From contig NC_135550.1 in the NCBI RefSeq assembly GCF_964340395.1, positions 1,778,501-1,842,500 on the forward strand: 64,000 bases of DNA, read 5' to 3'. Made by a program: the position numbers and the translations under genes. The notes below the pieces were generated by a model. The model ran no database searches. It was not told the DNA's origin and saw nothing but the letters and a program-made list of their open reading frames with translations. The first letter of the stretch is position 1; each line of letters opens with the position of its first letter. Of the stretch, positions 12,130 through 24,038 are shown piece by piece. Source of the stretch: Glandiceps talaboti (Eukaryota; Hemichordata; Enteropneusta; Spengelidae).

Positions 12130-13237
12130 GGGGTGGACCATTTGATATGGGGGGCTTGGAAGATTTATAGGATAATAAAGATGCCAAATGGAGTTGCTTG
12201 AAAAAGAAAATCCGGATATAAGTGGGCGACGTTTGAAAAAAGACCATTGCTGCTAGGAAAGAAATTCTTGACAGGGATATGATGCACAAGTTTGAGTGTA
12301 CTGTTCAACCTGCTCGTACCTCTCCAACCAGGACATTTGTCGAATCATGACAAACATTTCAAACAAACACATGTCAGGGACCAGTCAGTTTCTTTGGCCT
12401 GTGGTACATATATATATATTTATTCTTGTCTCTATTTCTTTCCTAAATTTTTTATTACTTCATGTAAGAGTTCAAACACAACTATACATAAAATTGTACA
12501 TATACATGTATTACCTAGCTACCAAACTAGTTACAGAACATGCCATGTAAATGTTTGGCTGTTTCACAAACAGTGCTTCAGTTATCTTGCACTTTGGGGC
12601 AAAAGTGAACTTGAAGGTTTCGTAATGGTACTTTTCATAGATAGTTTACAAAAATAACTTTATCTAAATTGTTATAGTCTCTTCTGTATGATCTTGTCAG
12701 AAGGGATGAACATACACTACATGTATCAACACTACAATTCAGATTCAAGTTTCTATTATACACTAATTATGACCACCTAAAGTTCTCTAACATATCGGTG
12801 ACATTATTATACATGCAATATTAATGCCCCTATACCAATGTTACAGGTCAATTTTTATGTGACATAGGAAACACATTTAAAACTTATATTTACTTTAGCT
12901 TTTCAAAGCTTGGAAATATTACCTCAGATGCTATGAATAACCTAAAAATTGCCTAAATAGAAACAAAAAACTCCAGATCTGCCAGGGGGAAAACCCCCAG
13001 GACTCCCTCACCCAGAGGTCACTCATGCACCAAAATTGGCTTTAAGAGTAAAACATTTCCAAAGCTACTAGGGGGCAACCCCTATGACCCTCCATAAGAG
13101 GTGGAAATATCCCAACTCTTCCCCTACCTCTTACTGTCAAGGTGCTATCAACACTGTATTTCAAAAACTTTTCTACCATGTGCATTTGGAAATTATTGTA
13201 TACAAGTATCTGTGAATAGCCTAAAAATTGGCATGAT

Positions 13238-13306
<69 letters not shown>

Positions 13307-13943
13307 GGTAGACATGTCCCAGTCTCAAAAGCTCTTCTACATCTTACTGTCAGGATGCTATGAAACTTTATTTTAAAAATATTTCAATCATATGTAGTTG
13401 CTTTTTACATGGTGCTGTCTTGCAAAGCTTGGAAATTATAGAGAGGTGTACAATTTCCCTTCTCAAGCTTTCCCCCTACCTCTCATTGTCAAGATGCTAT
13501 TAAACTCCCTTTGAAATATTTTACCCTGTGTAGTCAATAATTATATGATAGTGAACCCCACCTGGCTGGAGAAACTGACCAGTCTGTCTAAATGTTGGAG
13601 CTCACCAATCAAATAATAACTGTCAAATGATGTTTATTTAAAAATCAAACATGTATTGAAACATAGTCTTTATTTAGTTTCCTAATATAATCTGTGTGTG
13701 ATAGAATAGCATCTCTCTGTATTACCCTGTGCGAAAACCAAACAGACAATTGTGGCAACAAAAGTAGGTGTTTAACATTGGCGTAAAAAAAATCTGGATA
13801 TCTCAAAGGAAAGACAAAAAGTTGCCAGCATAGGTGAAGAAGAAGAAAAATAATTCACAGGCAAGCAGGTGGGACAAAAATAATGACTCTCCACCAATCT
13901 TCCAAGCCAATTCCCCCCTCCCGAATATCAAATGGTCCACCCC
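12130..13943 (+). mobile_element. non-autonomous TIR transposon, PIF/Harbinger-like (copy 1)
   Basis: Ends are GGGGTGGACCATTTGATAT and its reverse complement ATATCAAATGGTCCACCCC, flanked by TTA on both sides. A second copy at 53703-55358 has the same ends flanked by TAA. A 3-bp TWA duplication is the hallmark of PIF/Harbinger. No transposase frame remains; the inside carries repeated blocks ending in GGGGGAAACCCCC-like text and a (CA)n tract at 13245-13305. The right flank contains a second copy of the target text (cagtaacttgggcatttacgatag). Confidence 0.75.
13245..13305 (+). repeat. (CA)n microsatellite
   Basis: Uninterrupted CA repeat of about 30 units inside the Harbinger-like element. 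Confidence 0.97.
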
Positions 13944-14177
13944 TTACGATAGTTCTGCACAGTAACTTGGGCATTTACGATAGTTCAAAGTATAATTTTA
14001 ACCAATAGGAACATTTTGAAAGAAGTCAAACCATTTATTATACAGGGCTACACAGACTTTGAGAAAACAAACAATTATACTTACTTGTTATGCTTTGTAG
14101 AAGGGCTTGATATAAAAATATTAAAAATTGTGAAACAGCACGTAGTTTAAAATGTTGTAACATGACTGAAATGTGTT

Positions 14178-14948
14178 TAGGGCTGGAGTCAGAATTTATG
14201 GCAGGGGGCCTGAGGAGAAATTATTTTGGTCAAAAAAAATTCGCTTACCTCCCCCCCCCCCCCCCCCAGCTTCTCGTATTTTAATGTGTAAGGATACAGT
14301 ACCCACCCTCCACTTCAGAGTTATACAGGATGGTACACTACATTAAACTAACAGGGGAAGTCACCTTCAGCGTCCATACATAACAATGAGAGACTTCTTT
14401 ACATATATGTGGACTTTGTGAAAAAGGTCTCACATCGGGCTGTAGTTTGAGATACTTAGTCAGCAGGTTTTTTATCTTTCAATCGTGATTCTGGGCAGAA
14501 ACAGCATCCCCCATGATAGCTAGTGGGAAGGGTGTGGGAGGGGAAACCAACTCCCACAGTAAAAACTTTGTAAGAAAAAAATAAGGACACTTAGGAGTCC
14601 ATTTACATGTAAAGGCATAACATTTCAAACCATACACATTATCGAAAGCCATAGAGAACTTGAAAAGTGTCATCAATACTCCAATTGTACTCGAGTCAAT
14701 ACACTATTATACAATTGTATATTACCTACACTTTAACTTACCTATTCAGAGATATTTTGGCAGACACACACACACACATTTGCTTGACTGTTGATTGCCT
14801 CATAATTAAATGTATGGTAGGTAAATGAAGTGTACCATTTTGCAAAGTTCAAGGTAAACGACTGCTCCTGAGGTTTGATTGTTCAAAAAAGTCTCCACAG
14901 AGAGACAGGCAGACAGACAGAGGCTAGAGACATAGACTAGAGAAAGAA

Positions 14949-14999
<51 letters not shown>

Positions 15000-15110
15000 G
15001 GAAGGCATATACATATACACATACATTCGCATAGAATTGTTATGCCCCCCCCCCTTGAACCTCAATATATTTCATACCCCACCCTGCCACAAATACTGAC
15101 TCCAGTCTTA
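14178..15110. mobile_element. TIR element without coding capacity
   Basis: CTGGAGTCAGAATTTATGGC at the left is matched by the reverse complement of GCCACAAATACTGACTCCAG at the right. Both ends are followed inward by poly-C/poly-G tracts. A (CAGA)n tract lies at 14948-15000. Target duplication is unclear. Confidence 0.6.
14948..15000 (+). repeat. (CAGA)n microsatellite
   Basis: Perfect tetranucleotide run, about 13 units. Confidence 0.95.
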
Positions 15111-17030
15111 TTAGAACTGTAATAATCAACACGCTTCATATTTGATAATATGGGTGTAGGCACTTGAATGGAGTCACTTTGTATTATACATCCAAAGTTA
15201 TGATGCATACGATGAAATTTAACATCAAATATGGCTGCCATTCGGCAATATTTGAATCAGTCACAAAACAAAGTGATGTGCATATGTGTCACATAGTATT
15301 GTATCTTTGTACCAGATGTGGTTGAAATCGGTTGGTGCATAGGTATAGTACGAGGGCGAACCATGAACGAACGGGCAGATGTGTATAGATTTTTCTTCAC
15401 GTTGCATTCACGCCATCCATTGTTGATCGTTTCAACTCCAAATGAAGGCTGTGAAGTTGTGTCAGCATTACCAGTTGTTGAAAGGTGAACGCTAGGCCTA
15501 TCTGAAAACATCATGGATGGAGGCTGCCGTCTTGCTTTTAGGACAGACTTGTATACTTCTGACTCTTACCGAATCAGCTTGCTTCCCCTGTTTGGAACAC
15601 CAATCCCGTAACCTGATTCGCTCGTCGAAATGGATTTGGAGAGAGGTCTTGGAGGCGATAGTAGGGAGCCCTGCATGACACTCTCTGGAGACGGAATAGT
15701 GTGAGGTTGATTTTTGGAGTTTTATGTATGTATCACACAAAAGAACAGACGATAGTAAACGTAACAGCCAAAAAGAGAAATCGCCCCAATCTGCATCAGA
15801 TTGCCTGTTCCCCAACACCTCTATTCACCCTATAATGTCAATCGCCTCCTTAATATTTTCAACACAGAGTTTTACAAATAACACACACATACATACATAC
15901 ATACATACATACATACATACATACATACATACATACATACATACATACATACATACATACATACATACTTGTACTCCGGCTGGGCGTTAAATTTCGACTG
16001 ACAGTTACAAATGAGGGCTATTGACCAATCAGGGAAAAGCGTAAAGACAGGTGTATGAGCAGAGTAGCAAATTTATCAAATGTTAGTGGCGGGAGTGTAT
16101 TTTCTGTGTATGAGATCCAATTAATGGCATCCAGGGAAGAGTGATTAGACGCAGACAATCATAACAAAAACATGACCCCAGACTGTGACTGAACAGATAA
16201 GACTTCCGTTCACACGTTGAACACTATTTTCGTAATAATAAACATTACCTCAGAAACACACTGAAAAAAATACTAGCTCATCATGCAAGTTTGGAATAGT
16301 TGGGCCGAAGATAGGGATGAAGACGGAATGGACAAAAAGTCACAATAATTGTGGACGGTATTGCATTGTAGTTTGAATGGTGTATTTTACTACAACTTGC
16401 GAGAGGTAGACGGTACTACTATTGCTTCGTAATACACGACATTTCAAAAGTTTGAATGATGTATTTCATTTGCATGTAATTAATATGCTGTTTCTTTACA
16501 CTAGACACAGATAAACAATTTCGCTGAAAGTTGTATTTTTGATGTCAGTAGCCAGGTTTACGTTTTATCAGTGGCGATTAAATTTCATATCACTAGTTGC
16601 ATACACATGATGGATGTGATTGTATTGAGTAGTTTGTAGTATGAATGTCCTGCATAATAATATCGAGCAAATACATAGTGGTATGAAATACACTGTACAT
16701 TGGGATGTAAATTGCTATTTTCGTCGTGCAACATAGCGATATACGTGTGTGACATTGAATGTTGACACAGGCGTGTATCCAGTTTTTTGACACGTGTCAG
16801 CTTCGATTGGAAGTCACGTTGGCGTCAGGGTGTCTTGTCGAAAATCAAAACATAAACAATGGGTGTATGAACTTTTTCCTGGTAAGAATATGACACCATT
16901 GAATTATTAGCCGGGGTACAAGATAAATGCCATCCTGGCAATACACGCCTCCTACGTCGGCGTGTATTTACCCGGACGGCATTTATTACTTGTATACATA
17001 CATACATACATACATACATACATACATACA

Positions 17031-17061
<31 letters not shown>

Positions 17062-17400
17062 GCATAAGGAATAAGTGAGACAGTCCGAATAAATAGATGT
17101 AATCCGACGTTTCGAATAAATATTCTTTTTCAAGGAATTCAAGACAAGACATATTAGGTATATGGAATAGTATGTACCTTTGCATGTACACTTTAAGTTC
17201 GTCCACTCCAACATCATAACATTCAGATATATGATTATATCTGAATGTTATGGAATAGAACGACAACTACCGCGCGAGATTAACGGTTATACATGTAAAA
17301 AGTTCTAAAATTCACACACACGAAAAAGAACCCAATAGAACACGCCTGAAATATAAAATAAGCCTAGTTAGACAGGAAATGATGTGAATAATATATTAAT
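15111..17400. other. no gene recognised; two (CATA)n tracts
   Basis: Uninterrupted (CATA)n runs lie at about 15890-15967 and 16993-17060, same orientation. Between and around them I see no splice-consistent coding sequence. Open frames here are short or run through the microsatellites. Confidence 0.7.
17215..17252. repeat. perfect hairpin, 17-bp arms, 4-nt loop
   Basis: CATAACATTCAGATATA, loop TGAT, then the exact reverse complement. TATGGAATAG occurs on both sides (17161 and 17250), suggesting a small inverted duplication. Confidence 0.9.
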
Positions 17401-17453
17401 TCCAAGGGGTTCCAGCGTCCCAAGATGGAAAATGATTTCCTCTTCCTTCAACC

Positions 17454-17702
17454 TCAATTGATTCTCATCGCCAGAAACCTTACAAATTCCTGAAATAGAC
17501 ATATCTGATACACTATGATTGTAATAAAATGCATAGATACGAGATAGTTACGATTCTTTTGTCTGGTAAGACGGAGATGTTCCACAAAACGATCACCAAG
17601 ACGACGTACGGTCGAACCTATATATATATATAGTTTTGGTAGTACTGGAACTCTTTCTTGGGTGTAACTCGGAGTTTCACGCATATTGCGATCATCAGAC
17701 AC
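17454..17702 (-). pseudogene. Penelope-like element GIY-YIG endonuclease fragment
   Basis: Minus-strand frame contains YIGSTVRRLGDRFVEHLR followed by QKNRN, the YIG half of a GIY-YIG endonuclease with the R-x-x-x-H helix typical of Penelope-like retroelements. A short (TA)n tract precedes it and no reverse transcriptase is attached. Remnant only. Confidence 0.6.
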
Positions 17703-17873
17703 TCTGAGGCCTACTCTCTGGGTGTGCTGTATATATAGAGTGTAGACAATAGAAATACCATCACTATTGTCTGTGTCGGTGGGTAAGTGTTGTATGTGTG
17801 GAGGTGTTGGTTGTTATTGTGTGGGTTATTGGGTGCGGACAAGTAAGTGTTGGCGGGTTGTTACATGTAGGGC

Positions 17874-18015
17874 TTTGATGTTCCGTTAGTTAACGGGTTT
17901 AGTTTAGGTGATAGATGCTCTATTGAAGTTGGACAAATAAAACTTATTCTCGTGTCGGCATTTGGATATCAACTCAGTTCTTTTGTTTAGTGTGGAGCTT
18001 TTGTCTGCTTTAATA
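17874..18015 (+). repeat. left arm of ~142-bp perfect inverted repeat
   Basis: This arm is the reverse complement of 18486-18628, with no mismatch found by eye apart from the ends. It begins TTTGATGTTCCGTTAGTTAA and ends GTCTGCTTTAATAA. The partner arm encodes the C-terminal part of the GIY-YIG fragment, so this arm carries the same coding text backwards. Confidence 0.92.
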
Positions 18016-18018
18016 ACA

Positions 18019-18598
18019 CTTCCCAGCAGACTCTAAGTTACACAAAATATTCAACAGAAACAATGTCAAAGTCAGTTATAGCTGCATGCCAAACATGGCT
18101 ACCATAATCAAAGCGCATAACGCCACCATATCCAACAGCGAAACTAAACCCACTCAAAAACCCTGTAATTGCAGACAGAAAGACACCTGCCCTCTGAACG
18201 GCGAATGCCAAACGGAAAACATCGTATACCAAGCCACCGTCCACGGAAAACAAACAAAAGTATATATCGGTCTAACAGAGAACAACTTCAAGCAGAGATA
18301 CGCCAACCACAAACAGTCATTCAAACATGAAAAACACGAAAACAGCACAGAACTATCAAAACACATTTGGAAACTGAAAAGAAGCAATGAGCCTTTTTCC
18401 GTATCCTGGTCCATCAGCAAGAAAGCCCAAGCATACACCAATAAAACAAAACTATGCAACCTGTGTTTAACCGAAAAACTAACTATTATTAAAGCAGACA
18501 AAAGCTCCACACTAAACAAAAGAACTGAGTTGATATCCAAATGCCGACACGAGAATAAGTTTTATTTGTCCAACTTCAATAGAGCATCTATCACCTAA
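18019..18598 (+). pseudogene. Penelope-like element fragment: C-terminal linker and GIY-YIG endonuclease
   Basis: Open frame ends at TAA 18596-18598; the first Met is at 18086 but the frame is open and family-like from just after the left arm (HKIFNRNNVKVSYSCMPNM). Features: SYSCMPNM linker; a Cys cluster C-N-C-x5-C-P-L-N-G-x-C as in Penelope-like endonucleases; NIVYQATV and KVYIGLTENNFKQRY, the GIY and YIG halves; then the KH...NSTELSKHIW segment and the C-terminal L.EKL.I block. The protein nicks DNA for target-primed reverse transcription in the intact element. Here the reverse transcriptase is missing, and the fragment is closed on both sides by the inverted arms, so it is a rearranged dead copy. 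Confidence 0.85.
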
Positions 18599-18628
18599 AC
18601 TAAACCCGTTAACTAACGGAACATCAAA
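18486..18628 (+). repeat. right arm of ~142-bp perfect inverted repeat
   Basis: Partner of 17874-18015. It overlaps the last 37 codons of the GIY-YIG frame, including KCRHENKFYLSNF, and continues past the stop to CGGAACATCAAA. Confidence 0.92.
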
Positions 18629-18644
18629 CATACAATTCAAAAGA

Positions 18645-18885
18645 TACAGAAATGTGTTAACAAACATTTTAAGGAAACTTGAAAGCTAAGAAAAAATACT
18701 ATTCTGATTTGTTTAATATACATTGTAACGACATGAAAGAGACATGGCGAGTGGTAAATGATCTGCTGGGTAAAAAGAAAAATAGTAACTCTTCTATTCA
18801 TACCAAAAAACGTTTCTGTAATGGAACTTCTGTTATTCATACAGAAATTCCAGATATAGTTGATGTTTTCAACAACTAAGTATTG
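18645..18885 (+). pseudogene. LINE-type ORF2 fragment
   Basis: Frame reads KKYYSDLFNIHCNDMKETWR then VVNDLLGKKKN and later VDVFNN-stop. This K-YY-x-LF...K-TW-x-N-LLG-KK pattern is the linker between endonuclease and reverse transcriptase of non-LTR retrotransposons. It is a fragment of some 75 codons only, directly downstream of the Penelope remnant. Confidence 0.65.
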
Positions 18886-19621
18886 TGTAGCACTGCCGAT
18901 CTGGGTTATAATATAGAAACAAAAATGTAAATTCCCACGTCCGATTGTACATTTATTTAAAGAGAAATATGGGGGATATGCAGCTAGGAATTTTAATATA
19001 TGAGTATTTTAATATATGTCATCAGTCGCTTGATTCTTCGGCAAATAATTGTGTTTGTGATATTAGATTGTTAAATGTTTTTTGTGTCCAAATTTTTTTT
19101 TTTTTGTGAGCTATGGACAAGACATTATTACTTAGATTTGTTACATGTTTGGCATGATTATTTTCTGAAAAGGTCTACCACGAACAGGAAAAATGTACAA
19201 TTGAAACTTTAAAAATATCTATCTGAAGACCAACTCTGTAATAAATTATGTACCATGATTGGCATTTTTGAAAATGAACGTGAATCTAGAATATCATGAT
19301 TGGCATTTTTGATTCTAGAATTGATTGCACAATAGACTTTTTGGCATGCTTGAAAGCAAAAACATCTATCGCGCAGACCAGAAATGTCAAATGTAGCTGG
19401 TCCAGAAATGACTCCAGGATAGAATTAAATAAAATGATTTCGGATAAATAGTCATAATGTAAGTCTTTGCAATTGAGAGTAGAAACCGTTTTTCATACTT
19501 GTTCCAAATGCACCATGTCAAATTTTTTTCGGTTTATATGACTTTAGTGTAATTTATCCCAGTCAGGTTACAAAAAAATATCACAATTTGGATAGTTATC
19601 CCGAACTAGTTAAATGCATGT

Positions 19622-19776
<155 letters not shown>

Positions 19777-19993
19777 TATCAGGATAAATATCCTGGTCGA
19801 TATTCATGACAAGGCTGGGTGTGTCGTTGTTGGTGCGAATTTCTTTCAGCATGTTTTTTCTCTGTAACTTGAGACTTGTGATATTACAGTTTACAATTTT
19901 TGTGATAATGACGTTTCATGACTTTAATGAACACATAAATACGTAATTGGAGACATATATATATACACACATTGATACATATATCCATAAGAT

Positions 19994-20116
<123 letters not shown>

Positions 20117-20576
20117 CCAAAAAAAAATAAAAATCTGGTTCTGGTCAGGGTAAACTTTCTAAAGTGGTGCGACGACGCGCGTTTTTTTTTTTTTTTCCTA
20201 ATTTTTTTTTTCTTTTGGCAAATTAGTAAATACACATTTTTGACACTTTACATGCTCTCGGAAGATGTCATACAACTCTGGAAGTTGGCACTGTTGTATG
20301 GCAAGTTTTATACGATGCGGATCAATCATCCATCAGGGCATCACTAGTCACATTTACAAATTTATCTTATCGCCCAGTGATTTGCAGTTATAATCCCGAT
20401 TTGCAGTTATAATCCCATCCAAGATAATGAGTCTTGCCTTGCAACCACTGTATAATGTCATTGTGCAACTTGCAACGTTAAATAACGAGAAATAGGTCTG
20501 TCCAACGGACGTAGAGGAGGCAGTGTTTTCTTTCGAGCACCGTCCATCATCAGTCTGATACGCAGTCTGTATACGG

Positions 20577-20636
20577 TACGATGTTTGACACGTCTTTCCA
20601 ACTCATCGCAGATGGAAAGACGTGTCGAACATCGTA
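20577..20636. repeat. hairpin, 24-bp arms with one mismatch, 12-nt loop
   Basis: TACGATGTTTGACACGTC... pairs with ...GACGTGTCGAACATCGTA. The surrounding 20.1-21.9 kb shows no gene; a short (AT)n tract lies at about 21168-21197. Confidence 0.85.
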
Positions 20637-21167
20637 GCGCATACATCCAGAGCTAACTGCTTACGCTACAGGAAAATCTTTGTATTCAGAAGGCAGAACG
20701 AAACGATCACCAGAACTAAGAACACCTCGAAAGTCAGCTGAATTGATATCAACATTTCGATTGCTCACGACGTACTCAAACTTCTGACATTTTCGAAACA
20801 TGTGAGCGGTTTACCACCTAGCACAGTGAACACACTATTTCCCGTGATTCCCATCAACCACGCTCATCGTACATATTACGTACACATATCGTACGGGGGA
20901 TTATGGGTATGCAACAGTACTAGAAGAAAAGGGTACCCGTTACCAAATAGAAGTGCGCCATCACACGAGTTAAATTTTTTCCGCTAGCCTTGCATACAGT
21001 GTTGATCGACGGGGAATTGTAAATAAGGAACGGGAAAGCAAAAATTATCGGAAAAAAAAGGATCGACGCGGGGGTATTCAGGGCACGCGCGCGCTGACCA
21101 GAACCAGACATATTTTTTTTTTTGGCCTAACTCAACCAGCTACCAGACCCAGAATGGAACACAAAGC

Positions 21168-21198
<31 letters not shown>

Positions 21199-21919
21199 TA
21201 ACACTGTAGCGAGTATCAACGCATCATCAACCTCGATTAGAAATTGTTACAAGTTCGGCGCACTAGTCGACTGATACTACAAGATAGGGCTAGGGCCTAG
21301 GGAAGTGCAGTTGAATTTCCGGGTTGTGGAAGTACGGTTGTGACTTTTATTTCGTCGATAAATGGGTATTTGTGTTACATGTTCTAAAAGAATAACTACT
21401 GTTTTATGTTGTCGGTACAGTAACATTCGTCAATGGTCAAGTTGAGTTGAAATCGCGATGTTCCGCAACTCGTGGCATCCGTACATAAACATCGAGACGC
21501 TAGCGATGAATGTATTCAGTTATTCATAGCTCGAAATTTCGTTACGTAAATGACGTTTTTATTCAAAATTTTGAAGAAAAAAATTATTTTAGGTGGCTTA
21601 TAAATCTAGTAAATCAAACCATACAATAACGAGGACAAACTTTAGTTTTTGATTTATTTTTCTGGATATGTCTGAATTAGACTGACGAATGCTGCGACTC
21701 AATCTTACACGATCAATGCACCAGCTTGACGAAACGGCTACTTAGGGGGTAGGACAGAGGTTTCTCCGTTAATCTTAGCGTGTAAACGTGGTTTTGAAAC
21801 CAATATCTTGCATAGTGTCGATTGTCTTTAAAATGTTTTGTGACATTATGGAAACTGTTGTTGATTTTTCTCGTCCACATCAGACAATTAGATGTCATTC
21901 AAAAAATATACTTTATTGT

Positions 21920-22460
21920 CAACACCCCTGGAAAATGGCCAAAATCAATATGAATACCCCTGGAAAACTGACGAAAAACCCCTGGAAAGTCCTGGAATTT
22001 TGTTTTGCTTTAAGTGTACGAACCCTGGATAGAATGCATTTGTTTTCATGGCGGCACTTTGAAATCAGTTCTGATCGTTTATTGAGGAGCCCCAATTTAT
22101 TTGCACTGATGATAAACATCTTCTCCATAAGGACACCTTTTTGTTGCGCTAGAGTAGGTGGCTGCATGGACAATGATAGCCCAGTTGATGGAATACTGGT
22201 GGCCCGACTCCTTTATTTTCCAGACACACTTTGAAAGTTCAGTACAATTTCCATATTTGTTAGTGGCGAAAGAACACGTGGTTGCCGTAACGCGTTTTGA
22301 AGCTGTTTTCTGTTGTGCCAAAGTAGGATTTGGTATCTCTGTTGTTTATTTTAACCTGGGTGCTGTTGACGATATTGTCTGATTGGCATTTCCCATCAAG
22401 CGGGCAAGTTGATTTATCACGACAGTTGCATGTCCCTATGGGAGCTTGTTTCCGCGTTTA
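21920..22460 (-). pseudogene. second Penelope-like GIY-YIG remnant, heavily decayed
   Basis: Minus-strand frames contain NCTELSKCVWKIKESG with YSINWAI, and in another frame NKRSELISKCRHENK, matching in order the NSTELSKHIWKLK...NKRTELISKCRHENK of the 18.0-18.6 kb fragment. Upstream text retains a Cys-rich CPLDGKC-like block near 22380-22440. Several frame changes show that it is dead. Confidence 0.7.
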
Positions 22461-22649
22461 AGGATCATATTATTGTGAGCTTTGAATTGTATCACTTGAA
22501 TTTCCGTTAGTCATCTGAAGATCGCATTCAAGCGTGAAACTCTGAGTAACGGCTCCGTACCATAACTTGTGTATTTTGTGTAAATACAGCTCTACTTCTC
22601 AGTATTGAGGGCATTTCCCTGCAGTTTATGACTATACCTCTTACACTGA

Positions 22650-22653
22650 ATTA

Positions 22654-22731
<78 letters not shown>
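22650..22731. repeat. (TA)n microsatellite
   Basis: About 40 TA units, followed by two tandem copies of GTTTTGGTTCAAAACTATTA-CGCTCTGC. Confidence 0.93.
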
Positions 22732-22735
<4 letters not shown>

Positions 22736-22784
22736 TTGGTTCAAAACTATTACGCTCTGCTATATATAGTTTTGGTTCAAAACT

Positions 22785-22841
22785 ATTACGCTCTGCCACT
22801 GCGGTATAGAGCACTGTCTTAGCAGATTGATACTCACCGAG

Positions 22842-22935
<94 letters not shown>

Positions 22936-22993
22936 ACTCGGTGAGTATCAATCTGCTAAGACAGTGCTCTATACCGCAGTGGCAGAGCGTAAT
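22785..22993. mobile_element. foldback element: 60-bp perfect inverted arms around (TA)n
   Basis: Left arm from 22785 (ATTACGCTCTGCCACTGCGG...ACTCACCGAGTTATAT) is exactly matched by the right arm ending at 22993. The middle is only TA repeat. GGTATAGAGCACTG in the arm resembles a tRNA A-box, so a SINE-derived origin is possible but unproven. Confidence 0.85.
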
Positions 22994-23269
22994 ATATATA
23001 TATATATAGGAAGTCAGTGGTAAGATTTGTCCGTAGTACAGTGCTCGATACGTCTGCACGCAGAGCGGAGTATATGTTGAGGGTAGAAGAAAATTAAGTC
23101 GGGTTTTTCGTCTCTACAAGCCTGTTTCGTGAGTAAATCACTCGTCAGGAGATGTTGATGATGTACTGTACTGTAGCGCCCTCACAGTCAATTGTACAAA
23201 GGACAATTGACTGTAGGAAAGACAATCTCAAAACTTTGGCCTTACGGAAGGCATTCAGTTTAAATCTGG

Positions 23270-23520
23270 TTACATGTTGGTGCTGTCTTGTAAAGTTTGG
23301 AAATCATTGTCTGAAAGTGTCTGAATAGTCTCAAAATTGACTTTTAAGAGCGAAAATCCACCAGGGCTTCGAGGGGGGAGAGTCCTCGGACCCCCTCCCC
23401 TCCCCCATGAGAGGTGTACATATTGTCTTCCCAAGCTTTCCCCCTACCTTACACTGCCAAGATGCTATTAAACTTCTTTTAGAATATATTTACCCTGTAT
23501 ATCAATAACTATATGATAGT
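23270..23520. mobile_element. fragment of the Harbinger-like family interior
   Basis: TTGTCTGAAAGTGTCTGAAT...ATTGACTTTTAAGAGCGAAAATCC...CCAGGGCTTC parallels 54860-54930 inside copy 2 of the Harbinger-like element. A GGCATTCAGTTTAAATCTGG motif just before it also follows the 41.35-42.37 kb element. From here to 24.0 kb no gene is seen, only poly-G/poly-C tracts. Confidence 0.55.
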
Positions 23521-24038
23521 ACTATCCCGGGATCTTATAAAGTATTTGCAAGACCGTCAAGCAGTCCACACTGAGTTACGATCAAAAAATACCTGTCATC
23601 TGAATGATATATGGGGATGGGGGTCATCATGTTTTAGAATTCAGTGATATGGGGGTCAGCCTGTTTTCGGTTTTACAGATGGGGGGGGGGGTCAGTGACT
23701 TTTTGTTCGCCCGATGGAAAAATCTACCGACCGACCCCCCCCCCCCTCCGTAGGCTGAAGAAACTGACCGGTCCCTTATTGCTGGGATATGAGAGCACTA
23801 GTGTACACATGCTGACTGGCCATGAGTGCAACAGCCTACGTCTGTATCGCTCGAGGGCCTTGGCCCGAGGGAACTAGGTTCGTTTTGGGGTGACCAACGG
23901 GCCCGAGAGGGAAACCAGCGTATGCTGTCGCCCAAATAAGTCCAGTCAACATGTGTTTTATAACACATCATCATCATCCATACCATCAAAAACTGACATG
24001 AACTTCATTAGTATAAACATATTGCCACCTTTATTCCT

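Noticed and set aside
15724-17266. Frames encoding HTYI, YVCM and similar runs
   Set aside because: They are translations of (CATA)n microsatellites.
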